Assembly: GCA_937146645.1 (NCBI GenBank)
Contig: CAKZRQ010000016.1
Location: forward strand, 1-64,000
Direction of reading: 5' to 3'
DNA: 64,000 bases
Source of the DNA: an uncultured Cyclobacteriaceae bacterium
GTDB lineage: Bacteria; Bacteroidota; Bacteroidia; Cytophagales; Cyclobacteriaceae
The translations under genes were made by a program, and so were the position numbers. Position 1 is the first letter of the stretch; each line of letters starts with the position of its first letter. The notes below the pieces were generated by a model. That model was not told the origin of the DNA. It saw only the letters and a program-made list of their open reading frames with translations, and made no database searches. Below, piece after piece: positions 9,734 to 17,699 of the stretch.

Positions 9734-9845
9734 ACGTCATTCCGGTTTTCGAAACGAAGTGAAGAAATACCGGAATCTCTAGACCATGTCATTGGTCCAA
9801 TTAAAAAGATTCCTGAACTCCGCTTCGCTACGTCAGGAATGACGT
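9734..9845. repeat. 112-bp intergenic inverted-repeat element (type A)
   Basis: The element starts with ACGTCATTCC and ends with its exact reverse complement GGAATGACGT. Inside are smaller inverted pairs (CCGG...CCGG; AGCGGAG/CTTCGCT-like arms). It lies between the convergent ends of the transporter gene and the molybdopterin-subunit gene, where it could fold into a bidirectional terminator-like structure. Its left arm is similar to the elements at 25439 and 27552. No ORF is apparent in it, so it resembles REP/MITE-like dispersed repeats. Confidence 0.75.
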
Positions 9846-9874
9846 GATTTTTCAGGTGAATGAGAACTAAAATA

Positions 9875-12094
9875 TTATCCCAATCCACCTTCTCGTCCCA
9901 ATGAATTATTCTTGATCGGTAACTCTCTGATTCGTACTCCTGTAGCAGCGAAGATTGCATTGGTAACCGCTGGAGCGATGATCGGCGTACTGGGTTCACC
10001 TGCGCCGCCCGGATCATTTCCACTATTGATGATGTACGTTTCAATTTTTGGAGAATCCATCATTCGAGTCACAGGATAGTCATGGAAATTGCTTTGGGCC
10101 ACAGCCCCATCCTTAATGGTGATCTCACCAGTCATGGTGGCTGCCAAACCGTAAATAATTCCACTTTCCATTTGTGCTTTAAATGAGTCTGGGTGAATGG
10201 CAAATCCCGGATCAGCAGCACAAACCACTCTATGGACCTTAACCTTTCCTGAATTATCTACTTCTACTTCGGCCACCTCAGCAACATAGGTTCCAAATGA
10301 TTTATGCACGGCTACACCTCTTCCCCAATTTTGTGGGAGTTCCGAGCCCCAATTAGATTTCTCCTTGACCAAATCCAATACAGCCTGAAATCTGGGCTCC
10401 GTCTTGGTTAGCCGTTTTCTGAACATAAGCGGATCCTCTTTGGCTCCATGAGCCATTTCATCGACAAAAGATTCAGAATAGAAGCCATGAGTAGAATGAT
10501 CCACACTTCGCCAATTTCCCCAGGGAACATGAGATGAAGGGGTAGAAAATCTGATCTGCTGATTCGGTACATCATAAGGAATATCAGCAGCCTCCGTTGG
10601 ATGATGCCGGAAGATAAATTGGCTTTGGTAAGCCAAAGGATTTCCTGATTCATCCAGAGCAGCTTTCATTCTGCTGATTCCGAGCTCACGATAAACATCA
10701 TGCTGCATATCCTCCTCACGTGACCAAATTAATTTAACCGGATAGTTCACCTCTTTGGCTATTTTGGTGGCCTGGATAATGATGTCAGTTTCGGAGCGTC
10801 GTCCAAAACCACCACCCAAGAGTTGGTTATGAACCTGTACATTTTCCTGCTTTATATCGAGCTCTTCTGCTACAGCTCCGGCTACGCCTAAAGGGTTTTG
10901 ACTTCCACACCAAACTTCAGCTTCTTCTCCTTTTACCCAAACAGTGCAGTTCAAGGGTTCCATTGTGGCATGGGCCAAAAATGGAACTCTGTATTCACCT
11001 TCTACAATGGTTGCAGCTTGGTCAAATTCCGCATTTACATCGCCTGATTCATGATGAATTTCCAGCTCATCATTGGCTAACACTTCATCCATTTCTCTGC
11101 GATAGCGATCAATGATTTCCTCTTGATTGATTTGGGCATTTTCTCCAGAATCAAAATCCAGGTTCATGGATGCCATTGCCATCTTTGCCTGCCAATATCC
11201 ATCTGCAATCACCGCTGCAGCATTGCCCAGATTGATGACTTTGATTACCCCATTTTTTCCCTCGATTGAAGTATCAATAGATTTTAACTTCCCACCAAAA
11301 ACAGGGGAAGCTGCTACCGTGGCGTACTTCATATTCGGTACATCGACATCAATCCCAAATTTCGCTTTTCCATTCACTTTTTCCGGGATGTCAAATCGAG
11401 GTTGAGAAGTACCAATAATGCTGAAATCCTTCTCTGTCTTCAGTATAGGATCAGAAGGTTTTTTGATCTTGGCGGCTTCTGGAGCCATTTCTCCAAAGCT
11501 CGCTGATTGCCCAGAAGAAGCATGGCTAATTAGCCCTTTTTCGACAGTAATCTCTTCATCAGCAACTCCCCACTTTTTTGCAGCTGCCTGAACCAGCATG
11601 GCTCTAGCTGCTGCTCCAGCCACTCTCATTCCGTATTGCCCAGTAAAACGAACAGAGGCGCTACCACCGGTGATTTGTAAGTTCAAGGATTTTACCGCGG
11701 TCAGAAAAACACCGTCAATGGTTTCATTTAAGAACTTTGGGACATCAGGACCACCTCCTAAAAAGCCTTTGGCAACGGCATGATTCGCGTATTCTTTGAT
11801 GGCAGGGGCTTCTTCAAACCTGATCTGAGACCAATCTGCATCCAGTTCCTCAGCCAACATCATGGCTAAAGCTGTGTGGACACCTTGTCCCATTTCTGAA
11901 TGAGGAATGATAGCTGTTACCGTATTATCCTTGGCGATTTTTAGCCAAATGTTCAAAACGGATTCCCCGTCTTTTGCAATGACATCCGCCACTTTTGACG
12001 ATCTGTTTCCAGGTCTTATGGCTATTCCTAGAACCAAAGTTCCACCGGCTAAAACTCCTGCCCCAATAAATGCTCTTCTAGTCCATTTTTTCAT
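9875..12094 (-). CDS. Molybdopterin-binding subunit of a xanthine dehydrogenase-family hydroxylase (IorB-like)
   Basis: This 739-residue protein starts with a Tat signal ('KKWTRRAFIGAG' followed by a hydrophobic stretch), so the folded enzyme is exported. The body matches the isoquinoline 1-oxidoreductase beta / aldehyde oxidase type: 'SEMGQGVHTALAMMLAEEL', 'GGGFGRRSE' (molybdopterin contact) and 'GAGEPSTPIIAPAVTNAI' near the end, with the glutamate of 'GEPSTP' in the expected catalytic position. It would hydroxylate an aromatic or aldehyde substrate; which one is unknown. It lies 11 bases after its [2Fe-2S] partner gene. No XdhC-like or cofactor genes are in the window. Confidence 0.92.
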   Translation of the reverse strand: MKKWTRRAFIGAGVLAGGTLVLGIAIRPGNRSSKVADVIAKDGESVLNIWLKIAKDNTVTAIIPHSEMGQGVHTALAMMLAEELDADWSQIRFEEAPAIKEYANHAVAKGFLGGGPDVPKFLNETIDGVFLTAVKSLNLQITGGSASVRFTGQYGMRVAGAAARAMLVQAAAKKWGVADEEITVEKGLISHASSGQSASFGEMAPEAAKIKKPSDPILKTEKDFSIIGTSQPRFDIPEKVNGKAKFGIDVDVPNMKYATVAASPVFGGKLKSIDTSIEGKNGVIKVINLGNAAAVIADGYWQAKMAMASMNLDFDSGENAQINQEEIIDRYRREMDEVLANDELEIHHESGDVNAEFDQAATIVEGEYRVPFLAHATMEPLNCTVWVKGEEAEVWCGSQNPLGVAGAVAEELDIKQENVQVHNQLLGGGFGRRSETDIIIQATKIAKEVNYPVKLIWSREEDMQHDVYRELGISRMKAALDESGNPLAYQSQFIFRHHPTEAADIPYDVPNQQIRFSTPSSHVPWGNWRSVDHSTHGFYSESFVDEMAHGAKEDPLMFRKRLTKTEPRFQAVLDLVKEKSNWGSELPQNWGRGVAVHKSFGTYVAEVAEVEVDNSGKVKVHRVVCAADPGFAIHPDSFKAQMESGIIYGLAATMTGEITIKDGAVAQSNFHDYPVTRMMDSPKIETYIINSGNDPGGAGEPSTPIIAPAVTNAIFAATGVRIRELPIKNNSLGREGGLG

Positions 12095-12105
12095 CTGTTC
12101 AGCAA

Positions 12106-12582
12106 TTAAAGGGTGGAGGTTTTTTGAATTTTTACGGAAGCTCTTTTGATCGCCTCTTTTATTCTGCCATACATACCGCAGCGACAGATATTTCCGCTCA
12201 TCGCAGCGTCGATTTCTTCATCGCTGGGAGAAGGATTCGCTTCCAGGAGTGCAACGGCTGACATAATTTGTCCTGATTGACAATAACCACATTGAGGGGT
12301 TTGCATTTCAATCCAAGCCTTTTGAACCTCGTGGAGGGTATTTTCATCGGGCTGAATTCCTTCGATAGTTCGAATTTTTTTGCCTTCTGCTGTGCTTGCT
12401 GGCGTGATGCAAGATCGGGTAGGTTTTCCATCCACATGAATGGTGCAGGCTCCGCATTGAGAAATCCCACAGCCGAATTTGGTGCCGGTAAGTTTGCATT
12501 GCTCTCGGATGGCCCAAAGCAAGGGTACACCTTGTGACTCGTCTACCTCGTAATCCTTATCGTTGATATTTAGCTTTATCAT
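12106..12582 (-). CDS. (2Fe-2S)-binding subunit of xanthine dehydrogenase-family hydroxylase (IorA-like)
   Basis: This 158-residue protein has the two-cluster fold of the family. Plant-type ferredoxin cluster ligands are C38, C43, C46 and C58 ('GCGISQCGAC...C'); the second helical cluster uses C98, C101, C133 and C135 ('CGYCQSGQ', 'CRCG'). There is no signal peptide, consistent with export of the complex by the Tat signal of the large subunit. It passes electrons from the molybdenum site to an acceptor. It lies between the DsrE-like gene and the large-subunit gene. Confidence 0.94.
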   Translation of the reverse strand: MIKLNINDKDYEVDESQGVPLLWAIREQCKLTGTKFGCGISQCGACTIHVDGKPTRSCITPASTAEGKKIRTIEGIQPDENTLHEVQKAWIEMQTPQCGYCQSGQIMSAVALLEANPSPSDEEIDAAMSGNICRCGMYGRIKEAIKRASVKIQKTSTL

Positions 12583-12605
12583 GTCGCTTTGATTTTCTTC
12601 TTTGT

Positions 12606-13148
12606 TTAGAGAATTGGGATATAGCCCTTGGTCATCAGTTCCGAACTAATGGTGATTCTTGATGAGCCTATTTTGATTCCTTCTGCAATATCCTCAGGAC
12701 GCATATTTTGCTTCATCATAGATTGCCCACAAATAATCACATCTACACCTGCTTCTTGAAACCGTTCGAGGAGCTCAAGGTTTGGATTATCATTACCAAA
12801 ACGCTCATTATATTCTTCATGGGTAAGGGCGGTGTAAGCTGAGCCGGAATAAAGAACAACAGACATTTTAAAGTTCTCTCTCGGTACACCTGCATAAGCA
12901 TGGGCATTAACCACCTTCGCAAAATAATCCAGGATTTCATAGAGTTTGGTTTTATCCTTTTGTCCCCTTGGAGTTTCTGCCAAAAGCTTGTAGTCCAAAT
13001 CGGGATCAGGCTGTATGGTTTCAAAAGGCATCTCCAGCATAAAGCCATAATCCTGAATGACGGGATAAACTTTCTTTTGTGCCAAAGCTGAAGTGCCACT
13101 CAGGAGAACAATAAAAACAATCAAGTTTTTCATAACCAATGATTTCAT
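12606..13148 (-). CDS. Secreted DsrE/DsrF-like protein
   Basis: This 180-residue protein has a signal peptide ending 'GTSALAQ'. The mature part has a DsrE-like Rossmann fold pattern: 'FKMSVVLYSGSAYTAL', 'FQEAGVDVIICGQSMMKQ' and 'GIKIGSSRITISSELMTKGY'. The Cys in 'VIICGQS' is at the position where DsrE-type sulfur carriers or their periplasmic relatives keep one. Start: 13148 gives MKSLVMKN; a second ATG at 13133 is equally good for the signal peptide. It is 23 bases upstream of the [2Fe-2S] subunit gene; a link to the hydroxylase is possible but unproven. Confidence 0.85.
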   Translation of the reverse strand: MKSLVMKNLIVFIVLLSGTSALAQKKVYPVIQDYGFMLEMPFETIQPDPDLDYKLLAETPRGQKDKTKLYEILDYFAKVVNAHAYAGVPRENFKMSVVLYSGSAYTALTHEEYNERFGNDNPNLELLERFQEAGVDVIICGQSMMKQNMRPEDIAEGIKIGSSRITISSELMTKGYIPIL

Positions 13149-13181
13149 AGGGCTCTGAATTTAAAATTTCGTCGGGTTGGA

Positions 13182-13373
13182 TTAACCAATTCTACCGTCC
13201 CCATCAATATCCTTTCCTACCTGTGCTTCAAGGATAGTTAGGGTCTTTTGGAGCAGCTCTCTGGTTTTTTTCAGCTCCTCTTCAAGAAATACAACTCGCT
13301 GTTCTATGCTTGCAGCTTTGGTGTTTTGCTCCTCGATTTGGCTTTGCTGGATTAGATCCCAAAATAGTCCCAT
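13182..13373 (-). CDS. Small coiled-coil protein with Asp-rich C-terminus (63 aa)
   Basis: The protein begins 'MGLFWDLIQQSQI', continues as a heptad-rich helix (about residues 15-53) and ends 'DIDGDGRIG', which resembles a single EF-hand calcium loop. I recall similar small proteins in other Bacteroidota with the same start and Asp/Gly-rich end, but I cannot name the family. It is flanked by genes on the same strand with gaps of 20 and 33 bases, which supports it being real. No signal peptide or membrane helix. Function unknown. Confidence 0.7.
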   Translation of the reverse strand: MGLFWDLIQQSQIEEQNTKAASIEQRVVFLEEELKKTRELLQKTLTILEAQVGKDIDGDGRIG

Positions 13374-13393
13374 GTTTATTTCGTTTAAGTTTT

Positions 13394-14581
13394 TTATTTA
13401 TTCAATCGATTATACTTGGCTAAGACCTCCTTTAATAATTCATGAGGAAGGGCATAAGATGTATTTCCATTGATCCCTTCCAAGGTCTCTGCAGCTACCA
13501 TCGCATTGATAATTGCTTCCTCCACTGCCTGAACTGTAGCTTCCAGTAGGTAATCAATTTGATCGTTAGGAAGCATCTCTACATCCGTGAAATCTGAGCG
13601 GCTAAAGGCACCCTCATTAGCGGTAGAGAAGGCAATAAAAATATCTCCAGAACCATTTCCTCCAAAACCACCAGTTTTACCAATTCCCAGAGGAACTCTA
13701 TGTGCAATTCTTTTAAGTTGATGAGGAAGTAAAGGGGCATCCGTTGCAACTACCACTATGATTGACCCATCACCTTCTTTGCGATAAGAGTCAGGAGGGA
13801 GATTTAGCTTATTATTAAGGGTGTCTGCGAGTTCTTTACCAACGGGTACACCTGCAATGGTTAAGGAAGTTTTCCTACCGAAGTTGGCTTGTACAAAGGC
13901 GCCTAAAGTGAATTCTGAATTATTGAATCGGACAACCCTTGATGAAGTGCCTGAACCTCCTTTGAAACCTAAGCACATCATACCTGTTCCACCGCCTACA
14001 TTACCTTCGGCTATCGGCCCCCCAGTTGCGTCATCAATTGCTTCCAGGACGTGTTCTTCCTTTACATGGAAACCATAAATATCGTTGAGGAATCCGTCAT
14101 AGGTTTCTGCGACTAGGGGATAGGTATACCACCAGTCCTCTCCAGAATACCAATCGGTTTGCACATACCACTTTAGAACAGCATCACGAACGACTCCCAC
14201 GCTATTGGTATTGGTGATCATAATAGGAGTCTCAAGGAATCCCGACTCTGTTACCCAGGTGGTCCCTGTCATCTCACCATTTCCATTGAGACTGTACCAG
14301 TTTGCGAAAACAGGACTGAATTTTTTAGCCTTACCTCTGGGAAATATGGCCGTCACACCGGTTCTTATCGGTCCTTCACCAGCCACATTCTTTCCTGATC
14401 CAGAAATTATGGTGCTGTATCCCACTTCAAGTCCGGCAACATCCGTGATTGAATTCAAAGGACCTGTATTACCGTCAAACGGCACTCCAAGATCTCTGGC
14501 TCTGGGCTTTTGTGCTATTGCAAAATTGAAGGATAGAAGTAAAGAGAGGATGATTGAAAGAGGTCTTTTCATTTTTTCCAT
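13394..14581 (-). CDS. P1/S58-family peptidase (DmpA-like aminopeptidase), secreted
   Basis: This 395-residue protein has a signal peptide ('...LLLSFNFAIAQ'). It has the DmpA/ornithine-acetyltransferase-like fold signatures 'NSITDVAGLEVGYST', 'GPIRTGVTAIFPR', 'EGNVGGGTGM' and 'GFKGGSGTSSR' (S213/S214). In DmpA a serine in that last segment becomes the N-terminal nucleophile after self-cleavage. Such enzymes remove N-terminal D- or L-residues or cleave beta-peptides. The start used is the first ATG; MKRP three codons later is an alternative. A second member lies at 41240-42361. It follows the DUF6090 array by 17 bases. Confidence 0.92.
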   Translation of the reverse strand: MEKMKRPLSIILSLLLSFNFAIAQKPRARDLGVPFDGNTGPLNSITDVAGLEVGYSTIISGSGKNVAGEGPIRTGVTAIFPRGKAKKFSPVFANWYSLNGNGEMTGTTWVTESGFLETPIMITNTNSVGVVRDAVLKWYVQTDWYSGEDWWYTYPLVAETYDGFLNDIYGFHVKEEHVLEAIDDATGGPIAEGNVGGGTGMMCLGFKGGSGTSSRVVRFNNSEFTLGAFVQANFGRKTSLTIAGVPVGKELADTLNNKLNLPPDSYRKEGDGSIIVVVATDAPLLPHQLKRIAHRVPLGIGKTGGFGGNGSGDIFIAFSTANEGAFSRSDFTDVEMLPNDQIDYLLEATVQAVEEAIINAMVAAETLEGINGNTSYALPHELLKEVLAKYNRLNK

Positions 14582-14598
14582 TTTATGACTTGATGGGA

Positions 14599-15354
14599 CT
14601 ATAGGCTACTCAGTTCGTTTTGTATCCGTTCCCGTAATATCATACCCTGTTCCTGCAGAGGTTGTAAATAAGAAAGTAAAACTTCGTCTTTGTTTGCATA
14701 AAAGACAGCGAGTAGAATAGTTCGATTCTTAAACTCTGAGCTTAAATTATTCTCAATCTTTGATTGGGATACATCATAATCTTTGTAGTTATCTACTATT
14801 GTGCTGATGTCCATACTTTCATCGAAGTCCGTGAAATAGTTCAATAGCAAATCCTGGGTAAATGCGCTGTAGTCTTCGTAATGAGTAGCTGCTTCTTCTC
14901 CGGCTTTGTAATATGCGATTAGGCTTTTTCTTATTTCTCTGTCCCATACCAAATCAAAATCGCCTGAGTTTTCCAGTTCTTTATAAGTCGTGTTTTGGAG
15001 GATGACCCTGAGCCCTGGGGAGTTTAATAGTCCCCGAATCTCCATCAATCCGTCCCAATTATTTACCGGCTCAATTTTTTCGACAAACTCTCGATGATCA
15101 TGGATTAATTTCTCAGCATCTATAATTCTTTTGAAGATATAAAGAGAATCCTCTTCGAGGTCCTGTAAAAAGCTTTGCAGAATAATTCGCCCTTGTTCCT
15201 TTTGATTACTCTTCTCATTTAGGTTATTCACCCATAGGGCTATCAGAATTCCAACTACAACTAAAAGAATCTCTCCGAATGCATAAACGAGGTATCGAGT
15301 CACTCGATTTTCAACAAGCAGTTTTTGACGAATTTTTCTAAAAAATGAGATCAT
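14599..15354 (-). CDS. DUF6090-like membrane protein, array copy 4
   Basis: This 251-residue protein begins 'MISFFRKIRQKLLVENRVTR', then a single membrane helix (about residues 22-43, 'EILLVVVGILIALWVNN'), then a charged alpha-helical region. The first 45 residues are nearly the same in all four tandem copies; the rest differs strongly. I associate this N-terminus with the Bacteroidota family DUF6090, function unknown. It is the last gene of the array, 40 bases after copy 3. This copy is the most diverged at the N-terminus (I for L at residue 8, V for E at 14). Confidence 0.8.
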   Translation of the reverse strand: MISFFRKIRQKLLVENRVTRYLVYAFGEILLVVVGILIALWVNNLNEKSNQKEQGRIILQSFLQDLEEDSLYIFKRIIDAEKLIHDHREFVEKIEPVNNWDGLMEIRGLLNSPGLRVILQNTTYKELENSGDFDLVWDREIRKSLIAYYKAGEEAATHYEDYSAFTQDLLLNYFTDFDESMDISTIVDNYKDYDVSQSKIENNLSSEFKNRTILLAVFYANKDEVLLSYLQPLQEQGMILRERIQNELSSL

Positions 15355-15394
15355 TCTGCCTTAAGATACAAATCTTTTGACAGCAACTATTGGA

Positions 15395-16144
15395 CTAAGA
15401 ATAATCAATTATCGCCTGAATCTGAACTCGAATTCGTTCGTATTGTACTTGTAATCGAGCCGCAAGGAAATAGAAATTATCAACCCGATTTTCGAATTCA
15501 GGGCTCTTGAGAAGGCTCGGACTATTTGATGCAATGGTGGAAGGAGAAAGTCCCAGATCAACATCTGAATTTGCTGCTTCATTGATTGCATCCAAATTTC
15601 GGACTGAACCATTCATGCTCAAAAAGTCAATGTATTGATTGGAGTAGCGATTGTAATCTCGTTCTACCTCCGAAAGGTCTTCATAGATTCTTTGCCATTC
15701 AAAGAGAATTGCCCTAAGCTCAGGATCGCTCAATTGGGACAAGCCGCCAGAGTTTTTCAGCTCTTCGAGGATAAACGTACTTGGCGTCCAATCCGGGCTT
15801 GAAAATGATTTGGAAAGTAGGTTTTCAAACTGTTCTTCTGTCAGATCCTCAGGAGGTTCATTCGTCCAATCCAACAGAGTTTCTAATGCTGAACTTGTGG
15901 CATTTAGATTCTGGAGATCACGATCTAATTCATTCAAATTCTCCTGAAATTCCTCTTTTAGGCTAGTGAGTATAACTTGTTCTCGTTCGGCTTTTTGGGC
16001 GAGTTCATTTTGGTTATTCACCCAAAGCGCTATCAATATTCCAATAACAACCAGAAGAATTTCTCCCAAGGCATAAATGAGGTATCGAGTGACTCTATTT
16101 TCCTCAAGGAGTTTCTGGCGGAGTTTTCTAAAAAATGAGATCAT
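15395..16144 (-). CDS. DUF6090-like membrane protein, array copy 3
   Basis: This 249-residue protein has the shared start and one N-terminal membrane helix, then a long helical region with the motif 'FILEELKNSGGLSQLSDPELR'. The corresponding place in copy 2 reads 'PVLEDLSSSGGLELIKSEKVR', in copy 1 'TSYQTLSASGLLQRIENKEL' and in copy 4 'TTYKELENSGDFDLVWDREI', so a '(S/N)SG' turn is kept in all. Starts 1 base after the stop of copy 2. Probably an inner-membrane protein with the bulk of the chain on one side; role unknown. Confidence 0.8.
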   Translation of the reverse strand: MISFFRKLRQKLLEENRVTRYLIYALGEILLVVIGILIALWVNNQNELAQKAEREQVILTSLKEEFQENLNELDRDLQNLNATSSALETLLDWTNEPPEDLTEEQFENLLSKSFSSPDWTPSTFILEELKNSGGLSQLSDPELRAILFEWQRIYEDLSEVERDYNRYSNQYIDFLSMNGSVRNLDAINEAANSDVDLGLSPSTIASNSPSLLKSPEFENRVDNFYFLAARLQVQYERIRVQIQAIIDYS

Positions 16145-16145
16145 T

Positions 16146-16889
16146 TTACTTTGTTAATTCTTTGGATAGTTGGTCCAAAACATCTTCAATAGTCTCCAGT
16201 AAGCGGAGTCCATAATTTCTACTAATCCTTATTCTTACCAGTCTTAATTGCAATACGCTCCCATATCTTTTGTTTCCCTTCTCATTTCGGAAGGTAGATT
16301 CTAGCTCTTCGGAGCTGGTTAACCCTTTCTCCACTTTACTGTAATCTAGAAATTCAGAAACTACCGGAATCAGCTGATCATAAACGAATTCACTTTCTCT
16401 TTCTTCTACTACTGTATATCTATTCCGTTCTTGTAGGTAAGCGGCCAATGATTGTCTTACCTTTTCTGACTTGATAAGTTCCAGACCACCAGATGAGGAG
16501 AGATCTTCTAGGACTGGATGTCCGGTGCTATAAAAGCGGGTTGAAATGAAACTGGTAAGTATAGGCTGTATAGAATCCTGAGGAATTTTCAACTCTTTTT
16601 GACCAGTATGAAAGTCAAGTAATCGGGATGTTGCTTTATAGTGTCTGTTTCTACCGTCTAGATCTGTTTGTAGTTCAATGGCTGCAGTTTCGAATTCGGC
16701 TTTTAGGCCTAGAAGGATTTTTTCTTCCCTTGCATCATTTAAGGCCTCTTGGTTTAAATTATTTACCCAGAGGGCTATCAATATTCCAATCACTACCAGA
16801 AGAATCTCTCCTAGGGCATAAATCAGATAGCGGGTTACCCGGTTTTCCTTGAGGAGTTTTTGACGGAGTTTGCGAAAGAAGGAGATCAT
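16146..16889 (-). CDS. DUF6090-like membrane protein, array copy 2
   Basis: This 247-residue protein shares the 45-residue N-terminus and single membrane helix with its neighbours. Its ATG overlaps the stop of copy 1 by 4 bases (ATGA), and its stop is 1 base before the next ATG, so copies 1-3 are very likely translated together. The C-terminal two thirds is helical and only weakly like the other copies apart from the 'SSGGLELI' region. Function unknown. Confidence 0.8.
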   Translation of the reverse strand: MISFFRKLRQKLLKENRVTRYLIYALGEILLVVIGILIALWVNNLNQEALNDAREEKILLGLKAEFETAAIELQTDLDGRNRHYKATSRLLDFHTGQKELKIPQDSIQPILTSFISTRFYSTGHPVLEDLSSSGGLELIKSEKVRQSLAAYLQERNRYTVVEERESEFVYDQLIPVVSEFLDYSKVEKGLTSSEELESTFRNEKGNKRYGSVLQLRLVRIRISRNYGLRLLETIEDVLDQLSKELTK

Positions 16890-17647
16890 AGCTCTAAATA
16901 GTTTTTAATCTGATCTGCTAAAGCTCGATTCGTTTCTTTGTAGGTATTCAGGTTTGCGTGTACAAACTCACTATGATCAAGAAGATCAATTAGAAAATTT
17001 TGGTTTCTGGGATCTTTGGTCAATTCTCTGAAATCAGTAGAGAACTGCTGATCTAATTCTATTTCAAAGTTTGGTATGGATGCATATTCTTTCCCTTTCT
17101 GAAGCCTGTCCAAAGGGTGAAAATTGGAATCATTCAAGTCGTGTGCCTCAGCTTTTTCCTGGTATATTTCCAATGACCACTCTAAAAATTCTTTGGTATA
17201 GTAGGTGACGATCTCTTTTGATAATTCCTTGTTTTCTATTCTCTGAAGTAAGCCACTTGCTGAAAGGGTTTGATAGGATGTGTTGAACTTAGAAAACTTC
17301 CGAAATTCCAGAGCATTCAAAAAGTACTGACCAAGTTCTTCATTGGTAGGGTTAAGTCTGCCTTGATTAGTCAGGATAATTTTCTGGACCCCATCCGTTA
17401 TTTTAGTGTAATGGGCCTTCAAAAAGTCAATTCTTTGAACCTCTAATTCCAATTCAGCCTCCATTCCCAGAAGCAGTTCCTTTGTAGCTTTGTTATTTTC
17501 ATTGTTCTCCTTAACGATATTTATTTGGAGAGCAATCAGAATCCCAATAACCACCAATAGAATTTCACCAAGGGCATAAATCAGGTACCTGGTCACTCTA
17601 TTTTCCTCAAGGAGTTTCTGACGAAGTTTTCTAAAAAATGAGATCAT
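16886..17647 (-). CDS. DUF6090-like membrane protein, array copy 1
   Basis: This 253-residue protein is the first gene of the four-gene array, 52 bases after the Kelch-like gene. It has the common start 'MISFFRKLRQKLLEENRVTR', a membrane helix to about residue 43 (here 'LIALQINIVKEN' where the other three copies have 'LIALWVNN'), and a helical region. Function unknown. The position directly after the cyclase/VioB-N/Kelch trio hints at shared transcription. Confidence 0.8.
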   Translation of the reverse strand: MISFFRKLRQKLLEENRVTRYLIYALGEILLVVIGILIALQINIVKENNENNKATKELLLGMEAELELEVQRIDFLKAHYTKITDGVQKIILTNQGRLNPTNEELGQYFLNALEFRKFSKFNTSYQTLSASGLLQRIENKELSKEIVTYYTKEFLEWSLEIYQEKAEAHDLNDSNFHPLDRLQKGKEYASIPNFEIELDQQFSTDFRELTKDPRNQNFLIDLLDHSEFVHANLNTYKETNRALADQIKNYLEL

Positions 17648-17699
17648 CTGTGGTTATGACTTAGGCCCGTGATTCGACATCCAAAAGACTATATCTCAA

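Noticed and set aside
12198..12537. Overlapping frames on both strands inside the [2Fe-2S] subunit gene
   Set aside because: The Cys pattern of the annotated frame is decisive; the others are shadows.
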